Shown here: positions 26,820 through 36,177 of the stretch, piece by piece
Layout of the letters: every line of letters begins with the position of its first letter
How positions within the stretch are numbered: the stretch's first letter is position 1
DNA from: JABCZH01 sp963803775
Lineage (GTDB): Bacteria > Acidobacteriota > Terriglobia > Terriglobales > Acidobacteriaceae
DNA length: 64,000 bases
Direction of reading: 5' to 3'
NCBI GenBank assembly: GCA_963803775.1
Contig: CAWDNS010000001.1
Location: 558,001-622,000, forward strand
Notes under the pieces: model-generated
Seen by the model: the letters and a program-made list of their open reading frames with translations, nothing else
Told to the model about the DNA's origin: nothing
Database searches by the model: none
Program-made: the position numbers and the translations under genes

Positions 26820-27851
26820 TCACGCAGCCTCGCCTTTCGGAGCGGTTTTCTCCAGGTGACCGCCAAACTCAAAACGCATCGCCGAGAGGAGCTTGTTGGC
26901 AAAGTCCGCTTCGCCACGCGAGCTGAATCTCTCGTATAGAGCAGCAGTCAGAACATGCGCCGGCACGGCCTCATCGATGGCGGCATTGATTGTCCAACGC
27001 CCTTCGCCCGAATCAGAGACGCGGCCCGCGAACTTCGCGAGGGTGGGATCCTTGGTCAAGGCAGAGGCCGTCAAATCCAGCAGCCATGAAGCGATTACAC
27101 TGCCGCGCCGCCACACTTCGGCAATGTCAGGCAGATGCAGATCGTATTGGTAGAGTTCGGGATTGCGTAACGGCGTCGTTTCAGCGTCAACCGCATGTTC
27201 CTGCTTGCCGACATTGGCCGAACGGAGGATCCCCAAACCCTCGGCGTAGGCAGCCATTATTCCGTACTCAATTCCGTTGTGCACCATCTTCACAAAATGG
27301 CCGGCTCCATTTGGCCCACAATGCAGATATCCCTGTTCCGAAGTGCCAACAGCTTTTTCGCGGCCCAGTGTGCGTGGGATGTCGCCAATGCCGGGAGCGA
27401 GCGTGGCAAAAATGGGATCGAGGTGCTTAATGACATCGTTTTCACCGCCAATCATCATGCAGTAACCGCGTTCCAAGCCCCAAACCCCGCCGCTGGTGCC
27501 GACATCCGCATAGTGAATCTTCAGTTTTGCAAGCTCTTTCGCGCGGCGAATGTCATCTACATAATAGGAATTTCCGCCGTCGATGAGCGTGTCTCCCGCT
27601 TCCAGATGTGGAAGAATGCTTTGAATGGTTTGATCCACAACCGCCGCCGGCACCATTAACCAAATTGCGCGCGGCTTTTGAAGTTTCTGGACAAAATCCG
27701 CCAACGAGGACGATCCCACAGCCTTTTCCGAGGCAAGATCACTCACCGCCTTGGGCGACCGATCGAAGACCACGCACTCGTGGTTCGCCCGGATAAGCCG
27801 CCGAACCATGTTTGCTCCCATTCTTCCAAGCCCCACCATTCCAAGCTGCAT
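26820..27851 (-). CDS. gnd: 6-phosphogluconate dehydrogenase, decarboxylating (short GndA type)
   Basis: The 343-residue protein starts at ATG 27851 with GGGAG upstream. The dinucleotide fold is MQLGMVGLGRMGANMVRRL. Substrate motifs are DGGNSYYVDDIRRA, VGTSGGVWGLERGYCMMIGG, and the catalytic Lys region HCGPNGAGHFVKMVHNGIEY. The short length and the YqeC-like sequence place it in the shorter Gnd class that often prefers NAD+. It oxidises 6-phosphogluconate to ribulose-5-phosphate and CO2. It lies between pgi and pgl, giving two steps of one pathway in one transcript. Confidence 0.93.
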   Translation of the reverse strand: MQLGMVGLGRMGANMVRRLIRANHECVVFDRSPKAVSDLASEKAVGSSSLADFVQKLQKPRAIWLMVPAAVVDQTIQSILPHLEAGDTLIDGGNSYYVDDIRRAKELAKLKIHYADVGTSGGVWGLERGYCMMIGGENDVIKHLDPIFATLAPGIGDIPRTLGREKAVGTSEQGYLHCGPNGAGHFVKMVHNGIEYGIMAAYAEGLGILRSANVGKQEHAVDAETTPLRNPELYQYDLHLPDIAEVWRRGSVIASWLLDLTASALTKDPTLAKFAGRVSDSGEGRWTINAAIDEAVPAHVLTAALYERFSSRGEADFANKLLSAMRFEFGGHLEKTAPKGEAA

Positions 27852-27904
27852 ATCAGAACTCCCTTTCGCAGTTGCGATTGCTAAATTCGTTAAAGCCCCC
27901 GTCA

Positions 27905-29575
27905 TTAAGCGGACGCCTTTAGTTTCCGGTAACGCCGGATAACATTGTTCGTGGAACTGTCATGCGCAAGCATGGGTTCCGCTTTGTTCTCAACTTCCGG
28001 GATAATGCGCTGGGCCAGGACCTTGCCAAGTTCGACTCCCCATTGATCGAACGAGTCGATGTGCCAGATGGTCCCTTGGGTGAATACAGAATGCTCATAC
28101 AAAGCAACCAGCTTGCCCAACATTTCTGGTGTGAGCTTTTCGGCGAGGATCGTGTTCGAAGGACGGTTGCCCTCGAATACCCTGTGAGGCACGAGCCAAT
28201 CGGGGGTGCCTTCGGCCTTCACCTGCTCTGGCGTCTTGCCGAACGCCAGCGCCTCCGTCTGCGCGCACACATTCGCCAAAAGCATGTCATGGTGCCTGCC
28301 AATAGGATTGAGCGACTCGCCGAAGGCGATGAAATCGGAAGGAATGAGCCTGGTTCCCTGATGGATCAACTGATAGAAGGAGTGCTGGCCGTTCGTCCCC
28401 GGCTCGCCCCAATAAATCGGACCGGTCTGGTAATCCACCGTTGTCCCATCGAGGGTGACATGTTTCCCGTTGCTCTCCATAGTCAACTGCTGCAGATAAG
28501 CCGGAAAGCGCTTCAGGTATTGTTCGTAAGGAAAAACTGCCACCGTCTGTGCGCCAAAGAAGTCGGTGTACCAGAGGCCGAGCAGACCCATCAGCACCGG
28601 CAGGTTTTGTTCGAATGGCGTAGTGCGGAAGTGCTCGTCCATTTGGTGGAAGCCCCCTAACATGGCTTCAAAGTTCGCCGGACCGATGGCCAGCATGGTT
28701 GAGAGGCCGATCGCCGAATCCATGGAGTAGCGCCCGCCAACCCAATCCCAGAAACCAAACATGTTGGCGGTATCGATCCCGAACTTTGCCACTTCCGCTG
28801 CGTTGGTTGAGACTGCTACGAAGTGTTTCGCGATTGACTTTTCGTCTTTCCCAAGACCAGCCAGCGCCCAATCACGCGCCGTATGGGCGTTGGTCATGGT
28901 CTCAAGGGTGGTGAAGGTCTTCGAGGAAATTATGAAAAGTGTCTCTTCCGCGTTCAGATCGCGAACGGCTTCCGCGAAATCTGTGTCGTCAATGTTGGAA
29001 ACAAAACGAAACGTTAAAGCTCGATCGCTGTAATGCTTCAGTGCTTCGTATGCCATCACTGGCCCGAGGTCGGAGCCTCCGATGCCAATGTTGACCACGT
29101 TGCGGATGCGCTTACCGGTATGGCCAGTCCACGCCCCGCTCCTGACACGATTGGAGAACTCCGCCATTTTGTCCAACACCGCGTGGACTCCGGGCACCAC
29201 GTTCTCGCCGTCAACAGTGATGGCTGCTCCCCTGGGGGCTCGCAAAGCTATATGCAGTACCGCCCGATTCTCTGTGATGTTGATCTTGTCGCCCCGGAAC
29301 ATGGCATCGATCCGGTCTCGAAGGCCCGATTCATCGGCCAGTTGAATAAGCAGCTTGAGGGTTTCGTCGGTGACCCGATTCTTCGAGTAATCCAGGAACA
29401 ACCCGGCGGCTTCTGCTGTCATGCGCTCACCGCGCTTCGGGTCTTCCGCAAAGAGTTGGCGGAGATGTAACTCTCTCACTTTTGTGTAGTGGGCCTGGAG
29501 AGCTTTCCACGCGTTACGTTGTGTGAGGGGTTGGATGCCTTGGCTTTTGGTGATTGAGTTCGAGATTGTGGCCAT
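27905..29575 (-). CDS. pgi: Glucose-6-phosphate isomerase
   Basis: This is a 556-residue enzyme with AAGGATC ahead of the ATG. Signatures are VVNIGIGGSDLGPVMAYEAL, FVSNIDDTDFAEAV, FIISSKTFTTLETMTNA, DWVGGRYSMDSAIGLSTM, the catalytic Glu in MESNGKHV, GQHSFYQLIHQG with the catalytic His, and the C-terminal Lys region WGVELGKVLAQ. It interconverts glucose-6- and fructose-6-phosphate. It heads the pgi-gnd-pgl unit (53 bp to gnd) and is divergent from the oligopeptide ABC operon. Confidence 0.97.
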   Translation of the reverse strand: MATISNSITKSQGIQPLTQRNAWKALQAHYTKVRELHLRQLFAEDPKRGERMTAEAAGLFLDYSKNRVTDETLKLLIQLADESGLRDRIDAMFRGDKINITENRAVLHIALRAPRGAAITVDGENVVPGVHAVLDKMAEFSNRVRSGAWTGHTGKRIRNVVNIGIGGSDLGPVMAYEALKHYSDRALTFRFVSNIDDTDFAEAVRDLNAEETLFIISSKTFTTLETMTNAHTARDWALAGLGKDEKSIAKHFVAVSTNAAEVAKFGIDTANMFGFWDWVGGRYSMDSAIGLSTMLAIGPANFEAMLGGFHQMDEHFRTTPFEQNLPVLMGLLGLWYTDFFGAQTVAVFPYEQYLKRFPAYLQQLTMESNGKHVTLDGTTVDYQTGPIYWGEPGTNGQHSFYQLIHQGTRLIPSDFIAFGESLNPIGRHHDMLLANVCAQTEALAFGKTPEQVKAEGTPDWLVPHRVFEGNRPSNTILAEKLTPEMLGKLVALYEHSVFTQGTIWHIDSFDQWGVELGKVLAQRIIPEVENKAEPMLAHDSSTNNVIRRYRKLKASA

Positions 29576-29922
29576 TTTGTGATCCTTCTTGATTCCCGAT
29601 AGCTATTTAAACCGGCCTTGAGTGCGAGAGTCTTTCCAGAGGCCCTGAACTTTTGCCCACGATGCTTGAGATATACAATTCTACCCGGAGTCTGTCAAAG
29701 TCTCTTTGTGGCGGTTGCTCGCGGGAAAAGCCAATTATTACGAAGTCTGCGAAGCCCCGCAACAATTCTATCCGGCTCACCACCCGCGGCCCAAGTCTTC
29801 GCTTCCTTCGAGCGACTCACCTGGCGCCGGACCCTGAAAAGGAAACCAGCTCTTTTTACAGCTTGGCGTCTCATTACCTCGGTAATTTAGTAGTCCTAAG
29901 AATATCCGTCACAATTTGTTAT
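29576..29922. other. Divergent promoter region between pgi and the oligopeptide ABC operon
   Basis: These 347 bp contain the 5' ends of two divergent units. A reading frame continues upstream of the ABC gene through this region to 29653, but it has no ribosome site and lies outside the ABC domain, so I leave it out. No operator or RNA structure stands out. Confidence 0.4.
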
Positions 29923-30960
29923 ATGCGCACCGTGTCAGGCGACTCACAGTCATTAATGACACATGCGCGATCGTCGCGTCCTTCTCCACTGCTGAGCGTC
30001 CGCGGACTGACGGTAAAGTACGCCGCCACGGACGAAGTATCCTACCCGGCATTGCTGGGCGTTGAGTTCGATATCAAGCCGGGAGAGATCGTTGGAGTCC
30101 TGGGTGAATCAGGGTCAGGAAAGAGCACTCTGGCACTCTCAATCCTTGGGTTGCTGCCGGAATCAGTGGACATGGCTGGCTCAATCCTCTTCGAAGACAA
30201 AGACTTATCGCATCTCGACGAATCAGAATGGAGAGCTATTCGCGGTGCACGGATCGCCATGGTCTTTCAAGAGCCTGGCCTGTCGTTGAGCCCAGTCATG
30301 CGTGTGGGCGATCAGATCGCGGAGGTGTTCCGAGCGCACTCCCGGGAGGGAGCAAGGCAACGCAGGAAGCAAGTCACGGCAATCCTCGAAGATGTTGGGC
30401 TCCTGCAGGTTGACCGAATCTATAAGGCTTACCCGCACCAGTTAAGCGGAGGAGAGCTTCATCGAGTTGCAATTGCGCAGGCCCTGGCTTGCCACCCGGA
30501 CATAGTGATTGCTGACGAACCCACCCGATCTCTGGACGGGACGCGGCAAGCGGAGATTCTGGACTTGCTGCGGGAAACCAACCGGAAGTTCGGGTGTACG
30601 CTCGTCTTTATCACTCACGATCCGGCACTGCTTGCAGGTTTTGCCGATCGCGTCATCGTGATGTATGCAGGTCGCATTGTGGAGGAGGGCCCAGTCTCGA
30701 GGGTTTTCCGACGGCCGTTACATCCGTATACCAAAGGGTTGCTGCAACTGGTGCCTGCGTCTCTGCAAAATTCAGGCCGCACTCGAGGTCAACACCTCCC
30801 GGTACTTTCCGGTAACTTGTCTGACTCCGACCACCTAAGTCCGGGTTGCATATTCGCATCGCGCTGCCCCGCGAGAACGGACATCTGCCAAAACGAATTT
30901 CCGGTTGAAGTTGTGCCCGAAGAGGGCCACCGCGTGAGCTGTTTCAACTATGGAAACTGA
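29923..30960 (+). CDS. Oligopeptide ABC transporter ATP-binding protein (OppD/DppD type)
   Basis: This 345-residue ATPase starts at ATG 29923 (ATG 29956 is an alternative; neither has a clear ribosome site). It shows Walker A GESGSGKST, Q-loop MVFQEPGLSLSP, signature QLSGGELHRVAIAQA, Walker B DIVIADEPTRSLD and H-loop VFITHDP. The C-terminal oligopeptide-specific extension HPYTKGLLQLVPASL and the Cys-bearing CIFASRCPARTDIC place it in the Opp/Dpp subfamily; those Cys often hold an iron-sulfur cluster in relatives. It powers peptide import with the second ATPase. It is the first gene of a tightly packed chain that runs through two permeases, a binding protein, a sigma factor and a CHAT protease. 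Confidence 0.92.
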   Translation: MRTVSGDSQSLMTHARSSRPSPLLSVRGLTVKYAATDEVSYPALLGVEFDIKPGEIVGVLGESGSGKSTLALSILGLLPESVDMAGSILFEDKDLSHLDESEWRAIRGARIAMVFQEPGLSLSPVMRVGDQIAEVFRAHSREGARQRRKQVTAILEDVGLLQVDRIYKAYPHQLSGGELHRVAIAQALACHPDIVIADEPTRSLDGTRQAEILDLLRETNRKFGCTLVFITHDPALLAGFADRVIVMYAGRIVEEGPVSRVFRRPLHPYTKGLLQLVPASLQNSGRTRGQHLPVLSGNLSDSDHLSPGCIFASRCPARTDICQNEFPVEVVPEEGHRVSCFNYGN

Positions 30961-31804
30961 AGCAACAGCCCCGCCCGCACTCATACCGGCGCTCGTCCGA
31001 GCGGTCGGGCTTAACAAGAGGTACGTCCAACGCGCGCCGTTTTCGCAAAAAAGGTTTGTGATTGACGCGCTGGTTGATGTTGGACTCGAGGTAGCAGCCG
31101 CAAACATCACTGCTTTGGCCGGGGAGTCTGGTTCCGGGAAATCGACCCTGGCGCGCACTTTGGCGATGTTGGAGAAGCCAGACTGCGGTGAGATATGGTT
31201 CGAGGGAAAGCAAATATCACAATCGAGTGACAAAGACTTGGCATGGTTGCGGCCCAGGATTCAGATGGTCCATCAGGATTCCGCTGGTGCGTTGAATCCG
31301 CGGTTCACGGCGGCGCAAATTATCGCAGAGCCTTTGGAGATTCAGCGGCGAGAAAGCGGTCCGAGGAAGCGCTCGCGGGCTTGCGAATTGATGGAGGAAG
31401 TCGGACTGTCCGCGAGCTGGGCAGACCGGCGTCCGCTGGAGTTCAGTGGCGGACAGCGGCAACGGCTGGCTATCGCCCGTGCGATCGCACTGAAACCAGA
31501 TTTCCTGATTCTGGACGAATCGCTCTCTGGGTTGGATCTCTCGACTCAGGCCCAGATATTGAACCTCCTACTGGATCTGCAGAGCGCTTATTCGTTGACG
31601 TACCTATTGATTTCCCACGATCTCAGCCTGGTGGGGCAAGTCGCCGATTTTGTCGCGGTGATGCATCGGGGCAGAGTGGTTGAGGCTGGCACTCGAAAGG
31701 ACATTTTCGCCAATCCTCGCCACGCTCATACTCACGAGTTGTTGGGGGCAGTTCGTCTTGTGGAATCGGCCTTTCGCACGGCACAGGCAGGAGGCCGGCA
31801 GTGA
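30950..31804 (+). CDS. Oligopeptide ABC transporter ATP-binding protein (OppF/DppF type)
   Basis: The 284-residue ATPase overlaps the preceding gene by 11 bp. Motifs are Walker A GESGSGKST, Q-loop MVHQDSAGALNP, signature EFSGGQRQRLAIARA, Walker B FLILDESLSGLD and H-loop LLISHDLS. It is shorter than the first ATPase because it lacks the Cys-rich Opp tail, as is usual for OppF-side subunits. It pairs with the upstream ATPase on the cytoplasmic face of the permeases. Its TGA overlaps the GTG of the next gene. Confidence 0.92.
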   Translation: METEATAPPALIPALVRAVGLNKRYVQRAPFSQKRFVIDALVDVGLEVAAANITALAGESGSGKSTLARTLAMLEKPDCGEIWFEGKQISQSSDKDLAWLRPRIQMVHQDSAGALNPRFTAAQIIAEPLEIQRRESGPRKRSRACELMEEVGLSASWADRRPLEFSGGQRQRLAIARAIALKPDFLILDESLSGLDLSTQAQILNLLLDLQSAYSLTYLLISHDLSLVGQVADFVAVMHRGRVVEAGTRKDIFANPRHAHTHELLGAVRLVESAFRTAQAGGRQ

Positions 31805-32769
31805 ATTATCTGGAACGGCGCGTCATCCACGGAATGCTGCTGCTGGTGGGCGTGTCCGTCCTCTGCTTTGTGTTTGGGTCGCTGGCTCCCGGCAACTTTT
31901 TCGATGAAATGAAACTCAACCCCCAGATCTCACCGGCTACAGTAGCCGCGTTGCGGTCTCAGTACGGGATCGATCAGCCACTCCCTTTGCGATATGGCCG
32001 TTGGATGAAATCCGTTTTCCGTGGAGAATGGGGCTATTCCTTTGCCTACAACTGCCCGGTAAAAAACTTATTGTTGGTGCGGGCACGAAACACTCTGCTC
32101 CTGACCACGCTGGCCACTCTGCTGGCATGGCTGATCGCCGTCCCGCTCGGAGTTTGGACTGCCAACCGTCGCGGGCGATGGGATGACCGGCTGGGGCTGG
32201 CTGGAACCTCTTTGCTTCTTTCGGTTCCCGAACTCGTCATCGCCCTGGTGCTTCTATATTGGGTGGTGCGTGCGCACGGCTTGCCGGTCGGAGGCATGGT
32301 CTCCGTAGGTTTTGATGGTCTAGGGATAGAAGCAAAGCTGATTGACATAGTCTCGCATCTGGTGGTTCCGGCGGCGACGCTGGTGCTTGCCAGCCTACCG
32401 CTCCTAGTGCGGCACATCCGCGCCAGCGTGATTGAGGTATTGCAGGCGCCATTTGTTCAAGCTGCCCGGGCACATGGCATCGGAGGAGCAAGAGTTTTAT
32501 TTCACTATGCGCTGCCTGCCGCAGCCAACCCGTTGAGCTCGCTATTCGGGTTATCGGTCGGGGCGCTTCTGAGCGGCTCGCTGCTGGTGGAGGTGATTAC
32601 CGGCTGGCCCGGTTTGGGGCCGCTTCTGCTCGAGGCTGCCATGGCACGGGACATCTATGTTGTAGTCGGGGCGGTGATGGCGTCGACTTTTTTCATGATT
32701 GCCGGGAGCATACTCGCGGACATCTTGCTGGTGGTTCTGGATCCTCGAATCAGGCTGGGATCGATATGA
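31801..32769 (+). CDS. Oligopeptide ABC transporter permease (OppB/DppB type)
   Basis: This 322-residue membrane protein starts at GTG 31801 in a GTGA overlap. It has an N-terminal helix (MLLLVGVSVLCFVFG), a periplasmic loop with the family's YGIDQPLPLRYGRWM, and five further helices. The cytoplasmic coupling loop is APFVQAARAHGIGGARVLFH, with the EAA-type A-R-A-x-G core. The C-terminus (ILADILLVVLDPRIR) carries the DPR-I family ending. It forms the translocation path with the next permease. Overlap with both neighbours argues for one mRNA. Confidence 0.93.
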   Translation: MNYLERRVIHGMLLLVGVSVLCFVFGSLAPGNFFDEMKLNPQISPATVAALRSQYGIDQPLPLRYGRWMKSVFRGEWGYSFAYNCPVKNLLLVRARNTLLLTTLATLLAWLIAVPLGVWTANRRGRWDDRLGLAGTSLLLSVPELVIALVLLYWVVRAHGLPVGGMVSVGFDGLGIEAKLIDIVSHLVVPAATLVLASLPLLVRHIRASVIEVLQAPFVQAARAHGIGGARVLFHYALPAAANPLSSLFGLSVGALLSGSLLVEVITGWPGLGPLLLEAAMARDIYVVVGAVMASTFFMIAGSILADILLVVLDPRIRLGSI

Positions 32770-33791
32770 GGAACAGGCGGAGAATCGTGGTCGCGCTCAG
32801 CGTCTTGGTGGCGCTTCACCTTGCAATCCTACTTGCAGGATTTGTTGCGCCTTATGATCCAGCATCGCAGAATCGAGATTTTCCGTTTGCTCCTCCGACG
32901 CGAATTCATTTTGTCAATTCCCACGGGCAGGTGCATCTTCTTCAGCCTTTCATTTATGAATGGAGAGTTCGTCCAGACAGCTTCAATGAGTACGAGGAGG
33001 ACCGCGACAGAGAATACCCGGTACGATTCTTCAGGCAGGGCTCGGAATACAAGCTCGCTGGCTTGCTGCGATCGCATATCCATTTGTTTGAAGTAGAGGG
33101 TTCCGCGCAGATCTTCTTGGCCGGCACTGACGCTTACGGACGCGATCAGTTCTCTCGAATTCTTTATGGCGGGCAAGTTTCCCTGGCGGCCGGCCTTCTT
33201 GCTACGGGAATCTCGTTGTTCCTCGGACTGATCGTCGGCTGCGTTTCGGGGTTCTATGGCAGATGGATTGACGAATCCGCGATGCGGTTGGTTGAGTTGT
33301 TCCTTGTCCTTCCCTGGCTGTACTTCTTGCTGGCAGTACGATCGTTCCTGCCTTTGCACATCAGCCCGACCCAAACCTTCTTTTTGCTGGTTGCAGTGAT
33401 TGGAACCATCGGCTGGGCGCGCCCGGCGCGGCTGATTCGCGGCGTCGTGCTCAGTGCCAAGACCCGGAAATATGTAATCGCCAGCCGTGGATTCGGGGCA
33501 TCCGACTGCTACATTCTGCGGCGCCATGTTTTGCCCCAGACCTATGGCATTCTGCTCACACAAGCCGCGCTATTGGTGCCTCAATACGTGGTCGCTGAAG
33601 TCACGTTGTCATTTCTGGGACTGGGTTTAAGCGAGCCTGCACCGAGCTGGGGGAACTTGCTGTCGAATTTGCAGCAGTACAACGTGCTGGTTTCTTACTG
33701 GTGGATGTTTGCTCCGGCAATGGCTTTGGTGATTGTCTCTCTTGGTTACCTTCAGCTGGCCAATGCGGTCCACGAGTTACAATCTGGCTAA
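32766..33791 (+). CDS. Oligopeptide ABC transporter permease (OppC/DppC type)
   Basis: The 341-residue membrane protein starts in an ATGA overlap with the first permease. TM1 is VALHLAILLAGFVAPYDP. A periplasmic insert of about 100 residues follows (PTRIHFVNSHGQVHLLQPFI to HLFEVEGSAQIFLAGTDAYG), longer than in E. coli DppC. It leads into the family motif GTDAYGRDQFSRILYGGQVS. The remaining five helices include the EAA-type loop FGASDCYILRRHVLPQT and the end motif APSWGNLLSN. A long insert here is known in some Opp-type permeases and may touch the binding protein. The binding-protein gene follows after 32 bp. Confidence 0.92.
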   Translation: MRNRRRIVVALSVLVALHLAILLAGFVAPYDPASQNRDFPFAPPTRIHFVNSHGQVHLLQPFIYEWRVRPDSFNEYEEDRDREYPVRFFRQGSEYKLAGLLRSHIHLFEVEGSAQIFLAGTDAYGRDQFSRILYGGQVSLAAGLLATGISLFLGLIVGCVSGFYGRWIDESAMRLVELFLVLPWLYFLLAVRSFLPLHISPTQTFFLLVAVIGTIGWARPARLIRGVVLSAKTRKYVIASRGFGASDCYILRRHVLPQTYGILLTQAALLVPQYVVAEVTLSFLGLGLSEPAPSWGNLLSNLQQYNVLVSYWWMFAPAMALVIVSLGYLQLANAVHELQSG

Positions 33792-33823
33792 TCCTGAGAG
33801 TTGAGCCGCACGTGGAGACCTTT

Positions 33824-35596
33824 ATGCATCGATGGGGTTCTGTTACCACCCTTGTGCTTGCCTGCGGCGTTGCCTGTTACGCATCCCCAGCCGCCCAGCC
33901 GCTCCAACGCGGCGAAGACGTGCAAACCACGGATAACCAAGTCGGCCGCTACGGTGGCACTCTGGTAGTGGCACAACGGAGCGAACCCAAGACGCTCAAT
34001 CCGGTCACTGCGGCGGATGCGCCTTCGCGTGAAGTGATTGGCCGGCTGACGGCAGATCTGATTCACATCAATCGGGCCTCACAACAGACTGAGCCGGCTT
34101 TGGCCAAATCCTGGAGCATGTCCAAAGATGGCCAGGTTTTCACCGTGAAGTTGCGCCACGGTCTGCATTTCTCCGATGGTCAGCCATTTGACGCTGACGA
34201 TGTGGTGTTCTCCTTCCAGGTTTACCTTGACGAGAAAGTTCATTCTTCGCAGCGTGATCTGCTGGTCGTGGGCGGCAAACCGATCGAAGTGCAGAAGATT
34301 GATCAATACACGGTTCGTTTCACACTGGCCCAACCGTATGCCGCCGCCGAGCGAATCTTCGATAGCCTGGCGATGATGCCGCGGCATCTATTGGAAAAGC
34401 CATATAAAGACGGCCAATTTGCCCAAGCATGGACTCTGACCACGCCCCCGGCCCAGATAGCCGGCATGGGGCCGTTTCGCGTGAAGGAGTACGTTCCCGG
34501 TCAGAAAATCGTAATTGAACGCAATCCTTATTACTGGAAAGCTGATCAGAGCCAGCATCGCCTTCCTTATCTCGACGAGCTGGTTTTCCTTTTTGTCGGC
34601 AACGAAGATGCCCAGGTCATTCGTTTCCAGGCGGGTGAAACCGACATCATTAGCCGACTCAGTGCGGAAAACTACGCTCTCCTCTCGAAAGACGCCGCGA
34701 GTCGCGGGAATGAATTCTTCGATCTGGGGCCGAGCCTTGAATACGACTTCCTGGTATTCAATCTCAACGATCTTAAAAAGGACACGGACAACATCGCCGC
34801 CAAGCAGGCGTGGTTTCAGGACTTGAAGTTTCGGCAGGCAGTCTCGTCCGCCATTGATCGCGACTCCATCGTGAAGCTGGTCTACGCCGGACACGGGGCC
34901 GCGCTTTGGGGAAACGTCAGTCCTTCGAACAAGCTGTGGGTGGACCAAACGCTTCCCCATCCGCCGCGATCTCTGGACCGGGCGCGAGAATTGTTGAAGT
35001 CCGCCGGTTTTTCCTGGCGCACGGACGGCGCACTTCTAGACCGGCAGGGTAAAGTCGTGGAGTTTTCGATTATCACCAGCACCTCGAACGCTCAGCGCAC
35101 GAAGATGGCAACTCTGATTCAGGACGACTTGAGCAAGCTGGGCATGAATGTCCACGTGGTTCCGCTTGAATTTCGCGCGGTCCTCGACCGGGTCTTTCAG
35201 ACCTACGATTACGAAGCCGCCATTATGGCGTTGGGCGGAGGAGACGCTGATCCGAATCCCGAGATGAACGTCTGGTTGTCGGGTGGAGGCACTCATCTTT
35301 GGCACTTGGGCGAATCCAAGCCTGCGACTGAATGGGAGGCGCAGATCGACCAGTACATGCAAAAGCAGATGGTGCAGCTCAAGTACAAAGAGCGTAAACA
35401 TCTTTACGATCAGGTTCAGGAAGCAGTCGCGGCCAATGTTCCATTCGTTTTTCTGGCTACGCCGGACATTCTGATAGGCGCGAAAAAGGGCGTGGGGAAC
35501 TTCCAACCAGCCATCCTGGATCCAAATACGCTGTGGAATGTTGAACAGCTCTACCTCCTCCCCGGAAATGGAGCTTCTGCCGGTGCAAAGCCGTGA
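33824..35596 (+). CDS. Periplasmic peptide-binding protein (SBP family 5)
   Basis: The 590-residue protein starts at ATG 33824 behind GGAG; the frame extends further upstream but overlaps the permease. A signal peptide (TTLVLACGVACYASPAA) precedes a family 5 extracellular solute-binding domain: YGGTLVVAQRSEPKTLNP, ALAKSWSMSKDGQVFTVKLR, FSDGQPFDADDVVFSFQ, GMGPFRVKEYVPGQKIVIER NPYYW, and FRQAVSSAIDRDSIVKLVYA. The Cys at the hydrophobic end (LACG) could also be a lipobox. It delivers peptides or similar ligands to the permeases. Its TGA overlaps the GTG of the sigma factor gene, which is unusual for a transporter operon. Confidence 0.92.
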   Translation: MHRWGSVTTLVLACGVACYASPAAQPLQRGEDVQTTDNQVGRYGGTLVVAQRSEPKTLNPVTAADAPSREVIGRLTADLIHINRASQQTEPALAKSWSMSKDGQVFTVKLRHGLHFSDGQPFDADDVVFSFQVYLDEKVHSSQRDLLVVGGKPIEVQKIDQYTVRFTLAQPYAAAERIFDSLAMMPRHLLEKPYKDGQFAQAWTLTTPPAQIAGMGPFRVKEYVPGQKIVIERNPYYWKADQSQHRLPYLDELVFLFVGNEDAQVIRFQAGETDIISRLSAENYALLSKDAASRGNEFFDLGPSLEYDFLVFNLNDLKKDTDNIAAKQAWFQDLKFRQAVSSAIDRDSIVKLVYAGHGAALWGNVSPSNKLWVDQTLPHPPRSLDRARELLKSAGFSWRTDGALLDRQGKVVEFSIITSTSNAQRTKMATLIQDDLSKLGMNVHVVPLEFRAVLDRVFQTYDYEAAIMALGGGDADPNPEMNVWLSGGGTHLWHLGESKPATEWEAQIDQYMQKQMVQLKYKERKHLYDQVQEAVAANVPFVFLATPDILIGAKKGVGNFQPAILDPNTLWNVEQLYLLPGNGASAGAKP

Positions 35597-36177
35597 GTCT
35601 GGCAAGCTCCTCCCGGCAAGCAACTTGGCCGGATGAACGTCTGGTTCGGGAATGCTGCACGGGTAACCAGGACGCCTGGTCCGCCCTGATCGATAAATAT
35701 AAAAATCTCATCTTCTCGATTCCCATCAAGTTTGGCCTGTCGCGCGAGGATTCCGCCGATGTATTCCAGCTGGTATGCGTTGAATTGCTTGCGGGGCTGC
35801 CCAAGTTGCGCGAACCGAAGGCGCTCCCCAAGTGGCTGATGCAGACCAGCTACCACCAATGCCTACGGTGGAAGAAAGACCGGTTGAATCTTCTCGACGA
35901 CACCCAGGGAATTGAGGAACGACTAGAAGCCAACTCCGAAGAACTGCCAGAAGAGATCTTTAACCAGGTAGAGCGTGAGCAGAGTATGCGGGAAGCGATT
36001 GCTGCGCTGCCTGCACGATGTAATCAGATGGTCGCCATGCTGTTCTTCGAGGATCCGCCGCGCCCCTATGAGGAGGTCGCGAAGGAACTTCAGCTGGCCA
36101 CTGGTTCCATCGGCTTCATTCGGGGCAGGTGCCTGAAGAAGCTGCGCCAACTGCTGGAAGAGAAGGGTTTCCGTTGA
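35593..36177 (+). CDS. ECF-type RNA polymerase sigma factor
   Basis: The 194-residue protein starts at GTG 35593 in a GTGA overlap with the binding-protein gene. Region 2 is seen at about 15-85 (NQDAWSALIDKYKNLIFSIP, LSREDSADVFQLVCVELL, EPKALPKWLMQTSYHQCLRW) and region 4 at about 125-190 (AIAALPARCNQMVAMLFFED, PRPYEEVAKELQLATGSIGF, IRGRCLKKLRQLL). There is no region 1 or 3, as expected for an ECF factor. It directs RNA polymerase to a private promoter set. Its stop overlaps the start of the CHAT gene, so sigma factor and protease should be made together. Confidence 0.92.
   Translation: MSLASSSRQATWPDERLVRECCTGNQDAWSALIDKYKNLIFSIPIKFGLSREDSADVFQLVCVELLAGLPKLREPKALPKWLMQTSYHQCLRWKKDRLNLLDDTQGIEERLEANSEELPEEIFNQVEREQSMREAIAALPARCNQMVAMLFFEDPPRPYEEVAKELQLATGSIGFIRGRCLKKLRQLLEEKGFR

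Noticed and set aside
29653..29922. 90-codon in-frame extension ahead of the first ABC ATPase
   Set aside because: No ribosome site, no similarity to the family N-terminus, low coding character.
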